7,961 nt of DNA from Acidobacteriaceae bacterium (lineage in GTDB: Bacteria; Acidobacteriota; Terriglobia; Terriglobales; Acidobacteriaceae): the NCBI GenBank assembly GCA_003132825.1, contig PKYX01000463.1:1-7961 (forward strand), written 5' to 3'. How positions within the stretch are numbered: position 1 is the stretch's first letter; the number at the start of each line of letters is the position of its first letter. A program made the translations under genes and the position numbers. Under the pieces are notes generated by a model. That model worked only from the letters and a program-made list of their open reading frames with translations, was not told the DNA's origin and did no database searches. Below are positions 5,797 through 7,961 of the stretch, piece by piece.

Positions 5797-6228
5797 CTAC
5801 GTGGTTTCTGCCTTGGCACAGTGTTGATCGAAGACCCTCTTCAGCTCGGTGGCGATGTCCGCAGCTTCGCGATGTTCGATGTCACTGCGCTGCATCATGT
5901 GAAGGAGCTTTCCGTCACGCAGCAGGGCGATCGAAGGCGAGGATGGGGGGTAACCGGTGAAATAGGAGCGAGCCCGCTCGGTCGCGTCGGTATCCTGTCC
6001 GGCGAAAACCGTGAAAACCCTTTCCGGGTGGCTGGGATGTTGCAAGGCGACGCGGACGGCGGGGCGCATGCGACCCGCAGCACATCCGCAGATGGAATTC
6101 ACCACCACCATGGCGGTGCCCGATTCACCGGCTAGGGCTCGGTCCACTTCGTCGGCCGTACGCAGTTCCTGAACGCCCAGCCGGGTCAATTCCTCGCGCA
6201 TGGGGATCACCATAATCTCTGGAAACAT
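5797..6228 (-). CDS. BrxA/BrxB (YphP/YqiW) family bacilliredoxin-like protein
   Basis: The 143-residue protein matches the BrxA/BrxB family throughout: an N-terminal PMREELTRLGVQELRTADEVD, the CGC active site in VVVNSICGCAAGRMRP (Cys47 and Cys49), FAGQDTDATERAR, and a thioredoxin-fold PSSPSIALLRDGKLLHMMQR with the likely cis-Pro. In Bacillus these cytosolic proteins remove bacillithiol from oxidised protein thiols. Whether this organism makes bacillithiol is not visible, so the physiological thiol partner is open. The start is firm: on the minus strand AGGAGGT sits 3 nt before the ATG (complement at 6232-6238), the strongest ribosome site in the window. It ends with TAG, is convergent with the CYTH gene (45-bp gap) and divergent from murB. 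Confidence 0.93.
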   Translation of the reverse strand: MFPEIMVIPMREELTRLGVQELRTADEVDRALAGESGTAMVVVNSICGCAAGRMRPAVRVALQHPSHPERVFTVFAGQDTDATERARSYFTGYPPSSPSIALLRDGKLLHMMQRSDIEHREAADIATELKRVFDQHCAKAETT

Positions 6229-6271
6229 CGCACCTCCTCAGGCTCAGATTCCTCGCAATGTGTCGCAGACG

Positions 6272-6300
6272 ATAGTAACCCACCAGAGCCCAATGGTCAC
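6272..6300 (-). promoter_or_regulatory. Possible sigma-70 promoter of the bacilliredoxin-like gene
   Basis: Read on the minus strand, GTGACC (complement of 6295-6300) and TACTAT (complement of 6272-6277) are separated by 17 bp. Each matches four of six consensus positions. A transcript starting near 6265 would have a leader of about 36 nt containing the strong AGGAGGT site. The match is moderate and unproven. Confidence 0.35.
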
Positions 6301-6415
6301 GCGGTGTTTGCGGGGGGCCCGAGCCGGAAATTGAGGCCAGTTCCAAACTGCCAGACTCCGAAAATGACGCAGATTCACGCCTCCCCGAGCACGGACGCGG
6401 TCACGGCACGGGTCG

Positions 6416-6423
6416 TATATATT
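6416..6423 (+). promoter_or_regulatory. AT-rich -10-like element just before murB
   Basis: TATATATT stands out in GC-rich surroundings 11 bp before the murB ATG. Used as a -10 box, it would start transcription only a few bases before the ATG, giving a near-leaderless mRNA. That would fit the absence of a ribosome site upstream of murB. No -35 box is evident. Confidence 0.25.
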
Positions 6424-6434
6424 GAAGCATCACC

Positions 6435-7481
6435 ATGCCTATCCAGGAGAACGTGGCGCTGGCGCCGCTGACGACGTTCCAGGTCGGCGGTCCAGCGCGA
6501 TTTTTTCTGGAGGCGACGACCATTGCCGAGGTGCAGGCGGGGATCGAATTCGCGCGGGCCCATGATCTTCCGCTCTTTGTGCTGGGAGGCGGCAGTAATC
6601 TGGTGGTCTCGGATGCCGGCTGGCCAGGCCTCGCGCTCAAGATGGCGGTTGGCGGGATTGAAGAGCACTGCCAAGACGGGCAGGCGCGATTCGAAGTGGG
6701 GGCGGGAGAGCCATGGGACCGATTCGTGGCGCGGGCGGTGGCGCGCAACTGTGCCGGGGTCGAGTGCCTGAGCGGCATTCCCGGCAGCGTGGGCGGCACG
6801 CCCGTGCAGAATGTGGGGGCGTATGGGCAGGAGGTCGCCGAGAGTGTGGATTCGGTGCTCGCCCTCGATGTGAGAGATGGACAACTCCATGACCTGTGCG
6901 CGGAGGCCTGCGGATTCAGTTATCGCACCAGCATTTTCAACACCGGCGAGCGCGGGCGGTACGTGATTGTGCGGGTCACCTACGCGTTGACTCCCGGCGG
7001 CGCCCCGCGCATCGCGTACGCTGACCTGAAAAAACATTTTGCAGGATGGCGGAAGACACCGACTCTGGCGGACACGCGGGAAGCGGTTCGGAGAATCCGG
7101 GCGCTCAAGGGAATGCTGATTACACCAGGGGATGAAGATTCGCGGAGTGCCGGGTCCTTCTTCAAGAATCCTGTGGTTGGAGCGGCCGAGCATGGGGAAC
7201 TGGAAAAGCGAGCAGCGGCACGAGGTTTACAGATTCCCAGCTATCCCGCGCTGGTGTCGCAGAAAAAGGTTTCCGCCGCCTGGCTGGTGGAGCACTCCGG
7301 GTTTGGCAAGGGATATGGCAGCGGGCGGGTGGGCATCTCGCGCAAGCATGCCTTGGCGATTGTGAATCGGGGAGATGCGACTGCCGTCGACATCTTGGCG
7401 CTCAAAGAGCACATCCAGCAACGGGTCGAGGAGATTTGGGGCGTGCGCCTGGAGCCGGAGCCGGTGTTTGTGGGATTTTAG
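6435..7481 (+). CDS. murB: UDP-N-acetylenolpyruvoylglucosamine reductase (type I MurB)
   Basis: MurB uses NADPH and bound FAD to reduce UDP-GlcNAc-enolpyruvate to UDP-MurNAc, the second committed step of peptidoglycan synthesis in the cytoplasm. The 348-residue protein shows the family in full: LTTFQVGGPARFF (12-24), the FAD pyrophosphate loop GGGSNLVVSD (51-60), LSGIPGSVGGTPVQNVGAYG (112-131), FSYRTSIF with the active-site Arg (164), AGSFFKNPVV with the proton-donor Ser241, and a C-terminal Glu (340 or 342) in RLEPEPVFVG. The YRTSIF segment, the insertion between it and the catalytic Ser, and the length fit the type I (E. coli-like) enzyme. ATG 6435 places TTFQVGG at the usual distance. No clear ribosome site is seen. 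It stands apart from any visible mur/fts cluster and ends with TAG. Confidence 0.96.
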   Translation: MPIQENVALAPLTTFQVGGPARFFLEATTIAEVQAGIEFARAHDLPLFVLGGGSNLVVSDAGWPGLALKMAVGGIEEHCQDGQARFEVGAGEPWDRFVARAVARNCAGVECLSGIPGSVGGTPVQNVGAYGQEVAESVDSVLALDVRDGQLHDLCAEACGFSYRTSIFNTGERGRYVIVRVTYALTPGGAPRIAYADLKKHFAGWRKTPTLADTREAVRRIRALKGMLITPGDEDSRSAGSFFKNPVVGAAEHGELEKRAAARGLQIPSYPALVSQKKVSAAWLVEHSGFGKGYGSGRVGISRKHALAIVNRGDATAVDILALKEHIQQRVEEIWGVRLEPEPVFVGF

Positions 7482-7488
7482 TGTTGGG

Positions 7489-7507
7489 CGCGGCCACCCG
7501 GCCCGCG
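7489..7507 (+). terminator. GC hairpin after murB, possible terminator without T tract
   Basis: CGCGGCC (7489-7495) can pair with GG-C-CCGCG (7500-7507) around an ACCC loop. This gives seven base pairs with C7502 bulged, beginning 7 nt after the murB stop codon. No run of T follows, so intrinsic termination is uncertain. Confidence 0.3.
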
Positions 7508-7586
7508 ATCCCTGTGGTCCAGTTGCAAGCCTGTTTTCGCTTCGCGGCAGTCACCTCGAGGTATCGACACTCCGAAGCCTCCCACC

Positions 7587-7628
7587 TGTCGCCGCACCGG
7601 CGGCACACGGGCGAGGGCGCTCGCGCCC
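7587..7628. repeat. Two adjacent GC-rich hairpins between murB and the sigma factor
   Basis: The first hairpin pairs TGTCGCCG (7587-7594) with CGGCGGCA (7598-7605) around CAC: eight pairs, one of them G-U. The second pairs GGGCG (7609-7613) with CGCCC (7624-7628), with an A-G mismatch and two further inner pairs. A 10-bp palindrome, ACCTCGAGGT, lies at 7553-7562. Together these fill much of the 201-bp gap. They could be a REP-like element, a terminator region or a 5' leader of the sigma gene. Confidence 0.35.
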
Positions 7629-7682
7629 CACAGTCCCCTTTGAAAAGATTCTCGAACAAACCTGGAGCGATGGCGGTCTTCT

Positions 7683-7961
7683 ATGTTTGAGGGCCAACGA
7701 GTGGTGAACGGACAGGTGCTCGTGGACCAAGCCATGGTGCGGACACGCTCGGACGAGGACGAACTCGAACTCACCGTTCGTGAGCACGCCCGGCTGGTGT
7801 ATCGGATTGCCTACTCGGTGCTGCGCAATCATCACGATGCCGAGGACGCGACGCAGGAGGCTTTTGTCCGGGTGGTGCGCTATCGCAGAAAGTTGGCGGG
7901 GGTACGCAACCCGCGGACCTGGCTGGCGCGCATTGCATGGCGGGTCGCAATCGAGCGGCGG
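7683..7961 (+). CDS. ECF-type RNA polymerase sigma factor, N-terminal part (3' end outside window)
   Basis: The frame from ATG 7683 is open to the window end and gives 93 residues. Residues ~32-93 are sigma-70 region 2: REHARLVYRIAYSVLRNHHDAEDATQEAFVRV holds regions 2.1-2.2, which contact the core polymerase. NPRTWLARIAWRVAIERR runs into regions 2.3-2.4, which melt and read the -10 element. The DAEDATQEAF motif is characteristic of ECF (group 4) sigma factors. Region 4, and any anti-sigma gene that often follows, lie beyond the window. The first ~30 residues (MFEGQRVVNGQVLVDQAMVR) are not conserved in the family as I know it, and an internal start such as ATG 7734 is possible. A GGAG lies 15 nt before ATG 7683, rather distant. 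Confidence 0.88.
   Translation, partial: MFEGQRVVNGQVLVDQAMVRTRSDEDELELTVREHARLVYRIAYSVLRNHHDAEDATQEAFVRVVRYRRKLAGVRNPRTWLARIAWRVAIERR

Noticed and set aside
6338..6350. CAGTT/AACTG inverted repeat in the brx-murB gap resembling the AACTG/CAGTT repeat at 4134-4148
   Set aside because: The spacing and orientation differ (3-nt versus 5-nt loop, arms swapped), and 5-bp arms recur easily by chance, so a shared operator is not supported.
6375..7193. 272-codon minus-strand open frame across murB
   Set aside because: It is antisense to a full-length, motif-complete murB, and its translation has no recognisable domain.

Overview
This is a GC-rich window with nine complete or nearly complete genes and a partial gene at each end. 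It reads as an ordinary chromosomal segment. The gene content (MetG with a fused tRNA-binding domain, TatD, YajQ, polyprenyl synthase, a DedA-rhodanese fusion, a bacilliredoxin-like protein and type I MurB) suggests a free-living Gram-negative bacterium. The DedA-rhodanese architecture reminds me of Acidobacteriota, but that placement is inference from memory and not a search result. I see no phage, transposon, CRISPR array, rRNA or tRNA.

Layout, left to right. Positions 1-3604 (+) hold the 3' part of metG, then tatD, then yajQ directly followed by a trans-polyprenyl diphosphate synthase. These serve translation, nuclease/quality control, c-di-GMP-linked signalling and isoprenoid chain synthesis. 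A RidA-family gene (3689-4084, -) converges on the synthase and is divergent from a DedA-rhodanese gene (4163-5134, +). A CYTH-domain gene (5182-5751, +) follows and converges on a bacilliredoxin-like gene (5797-6228, -). murB (6435-7481, +) is divergent from the latter, and the window ends inside an ECF sigma factor (7683-7961, +).

The standout is the DedA-rhodanese gene. A conventional reading stops at the UGA at 4973-4975, in the middle of the rhodanese active-site loop. The same frame continues for 52 more sense codons that encode the rest of a normal rhodanese domain and end at UAG 5132-5134. The UGA sits where the catalytic cysteine is expected, giving Tyr-Cys-Thr-UGA-Ala-Arg-Asp. It is followed after 14 nt by a perfect 7-bp stem with a 5-nt G-rich loop at 4990-5008. 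This matches the size and spacing of a bacterial SECIS element. I interpret the gene as encoding a membrane-anchored selenocysteine rhodanese with a Cys-x-Sec motif. In the same window, eight of the nine visible termination codons (counting UAG for this gene) are UAG and only one is UGA.

Intergenic regions are all below 210 bp. Several hold GC-rich hairpins or promoter-like sequences, which are reported with low confidence.
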